Shown one piece after another: positions 61,901-64,000 of a stretch of 64,000 bases of DNA. The DNA comes from Gordius sp. MW1. Taxonomy: Eukaryota > Nematomorpha > Gordioida > Gordea > Gordiidae. Each line of letters opens with the position of its first letter. Position 1 is the stretch's first letter. The stretch spans positions 5,842,501 to 5,906,500 of the forward strand of contig OZ038530.1 of NCBI GenBank assembly GCA_964036665.1, given 5' to 3'. The position numbers and the translations under genes are program-made. The notes under the pieces were generated by a model. It saw nothing but the letters and a program-made list of their open reading frames with translations. It was not told where the DNA came from and ran no database searches.

Positions 61901-63965
61901 TGTCTTTTTTAAAACGCGATTTAATTTTTTATGGCTAAAGTAGCCCCGGTCTCTTATACTATATTTGCCCCATGCCTATGCTATGCTTGTTAACCAGTGT
62001 TTTATTAATTACAAACATAACGAAATTTTTAAAATTTGTGTGTAAATTTAGGATTTCACCTTTCGCCCAAACCTTCGTCATACATACCAGAATCTTGTAT
62101 GTTAATCCTTTTGGGCGTATTTTCTGGAATGATCATCTTTTTTTCGCGAATCGGAAACATTGATTACACCCTATCGACCGGTGTCTTTTTCTTGTTTTTG
62201 CTACCTCCCATAGTGTTGGAGGCTGGCTACTTCATGCCGAGGAGACCATTTTTTGAGAATATAGGCACGATATTATTACTTGCGGTCGTGGGAACTCTTT
62301 GGAACACACTTTGTATGGGCTTAGCTCTATGGGGCATTTCCCGTTCAGGTATTAAATGTAAATGTCAAGTTTGCTATTATTATATGATCGGCTTAGGTTT
62401 GGTCGGATTTCAAGTTCCATTGCTACATTGCTTATTGTTCAGTAGCTTGATATCAGCGGTTGACCCGGTGGCTATATTGGCTGTGTTCGAAGAAGCTCAA
62501 GTCAACGAAGTATTACACATAGTCGTGTTTGGGGAATCTTTGCTAAATGACGGAGTCGCCGTTGTAAGTTAAACACTTAACCGATGTTTGCAGACTACAT
62601 ATATACATATAATTAATATATGTTCACGACTTTAAAATAAAAACTGTTTATTGTTTAACGCTCTTAGGTATTGTATAATATGTTCGGAGTTTACAGCAAG
62701 ATTGGGTATCAAAATATTATAACGCGAGACATCGTTAACGGTATTCTCTCATTTTTTGTGGTTGCCTTGGGGGGCACGTTGATAGGAGTTTTGTTTGGTA
62801 TATTTATCGGATGGCTCACCAAGTAATTTAGCACCTAAAAATATTTTAACGCTTTGTTTGGTTAGGTACACGGTAAAGGTTACAATTATAGAACCGTTAT
62901 TTGTCTTTTTACTGGCATACGTGTCATACCTCGTGGCTGATATGTTCAAGTTATCCGGAATATTAGCGTAAGTTGCACATCCATTTTGATATGAAGAAGA
63001 TTATTTTAAATTATAGGATTGTTTTTTGTGGGTTAACCATGAGAAAATATGTGGAAGCTAATATAGCACCGAAATCTGAAACGACCGTGAAATACACGAT
63101 GAAAATGTTGAGTAGCATGTGTGAAAGTATCATATTCCTCTTCTTAGGACTGTCGACGGTTGTCGATTACCACGTCTGGAACACCGCGTTCACTTTATTT
63201 TCCATCTTCTTTTCCCTCTTATTTAGAGCTCTAGGTCAATAAATTTATTTTTTTAATTTAATCTATACCATCGTAATTGCATATTTTTATGTTGCAAACA
63301 AAAATAGTTTGTCTTTAGTCATTTTTAGACCAAAATATACATTTTTAATGGAGAATTAACAAAATTTTTGAATAGTTATTTGTTTTAGATTTGAATTTTT
63401 AGGCTCTTATTTAAAGAACAAAATATTTTCAATCTCATTTGATCCTGTTTATTATTTATAAGAACCCATCGATATAGTTGTATTTTTTGCATAAATTTAG
63501 GTGTCTTGATAATGATCCCTTTTTTGAATCGTCGACGCTTAATCAAGATGGGTAGCGTTGATATCTTTATTTTGATATATGGCGGGTTGAGAGGCGCTAT
63601 TTCCTTCTCTTTAGCCCTCTTGCTAGACGAGGGATCAATCGGTGAAATTAATAAGAAAATGTTCGTTACCACAACTGTAACCATTGTCATATTTACATCA
63701 TTCTTTCAGGTTTGTTTATGCAAGCTTACGAACATTCGTATTCAAATTTTATATTTATCCGAGTAGGGTTTGACGATAAGACCACTGGTCGAGGTTTTGA
63801 GAGTTAAGAAGGCTGTCGTCAAGGATAAAAACATGGGTGAAATTTTATTCGAAAGGGTATAAGTTATTAATTTAAGCGATTAACAACCTTTTAGTGCTTT
63901 GATCATTTACTTGTTGGAATTGAAGATCTAGTGGGTGCTAGGGGAAGGAACAGAATTAGAGATCA
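58937..63965 (+). CDS. Na+/H+ exchanger, SLC9 family (partial, runs off the right edge)
   Basis: Electroneutral antiporter of the plasma membrane, closest by eye to the NHE2/NHE3 group. Nine exons join in phase: 58937-59225, 62052-62348, 62397-62563, 62668-62822, 62866-62967, 63017-63234, 63501-63709, 63767-63856, 63895-63965 (532 codons so far). Exon 1 holds a signal-like hydrophobic stretch and [13 protein letters not shown]. Family motifs are the amiloride-site segment [17 protein letters not shown] (E153 where Asp is usual), [21 protein letters not shown] with N246-D247, [17 protein letters not shown], and [31 protein letters not shown] near the end starts the cytoplasmic regulatory part. 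Intron 1 is 2.8 kb and holds a MITE; the others are 38-266 nt. No break was found. Confidence 0.92.
61074..61954. mobile_element. TA-flanked MITE, about 881 bp, copy 2
   Basis: It matches copy 1 at 55211 along its whole length (GCTAGTCGTAGC, GGGGCTATTAGTAGCC, AAAACCGTCTAATGATTAAA, AAGTCAGATTGTCATCTT, TTTTTTATGGCTAAAGTAGC). The left end is mutated (AGGAAGACCGAGG) and the right end reads CCCCGGTCTCT; TA flanks both. It lies in intron 1 of the Na+/H+ exchanger gene about 100 bp before exon 2. Confidence 0.85.
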
Positions 63966-64000
63966 GTGAGATAATTAAAATGTTATGTTATATATACGTG

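Noticed and set aside
62349..62396. Treating this stretch as coding in the exchanger
   Set aside because: It has GT and AG borders, and removing it restores the family alignment from SRSG to LVGF; kept only as a possible retained intron.

Overview
This window is AT-rich nuclear DNA from an animal, most likely an invertebrate; I could not name the species. The evidence is spliced genes with canonical signals, very short introns (35 to 57 nt is the commonest class), animal-type proteins (a plasma-membrane Na+/H+ exchanger, a TEX264 relative, a PSMD5 relative, an SR-protein kinase) and a dense load of eukaryotic transposons. No tRNA, rRNA or CRISPR locus could be supported.

Four protein genes were rebuilt exon by exon with every splice phase consistent. 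(1) An SRPK-type kinase on the minus strand, 13513 to 10468, 13 exons, 515 aa, apparently intact. (2) A TEX264-like ER membrane protein on the plus strand, 34954 to 35612, 3 exons, 195 aa, ending straight after the GyrI-like domain. (3) A PSMD5-like proteasome assembly chaperone on the minus strand, 52516 to 45095, 8 exons, 656 aa with an unusual N-terminal extension. (4) A Na+/H+ exchanger on the plus strand from 58937, running off the right edge after nine exons. A fifth, unidentified gene is suggested by a 241-bp open exon with good splice sites at 6833-6593 (minus). The genes are unrelated in function and are spaced by repeats.

The rest is transposon strata. An RTE-clade retrotransposon fills 36270-40330 (minus) and a second RTE tail lies at 190-545. 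hAT-type non-autonomous elements with 8-bp target duplications are found at 17313, 36421, 36715, 38119, 41445, 53839 and 53855, several nested in one another; the one at 41445 still encodes a BED zinc finger. A complete but broken piggyBac element (27168-29600) and a piggyBac-type MITE (30595-32193) are bounded by TTAA. A TA-flanked MITE has two copies (55211 and 61074).

The most interesting repeat family has three copies (8527-9576, 23437-25474, 25772-29861). Each has a GC-rich hairpin at one end, an inverted subterminal motif at the other, and a variable core of tandem repeats built on a CCAATG/CATTGG dyad. For two copies a related sequence without the insert is present elsewhere in the window, and neither shows a target-site duplication, which points to a rolling-circle (Helentron/HINE-like) origin. 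A 2.66-kb inverted-repeat element (30143-32806) with its own tandem core, an element with mirrored TGCTCAGTAA clusters (1780-3090), and a G/C minisatellite that flips strand (19255-20036) complete the picture.
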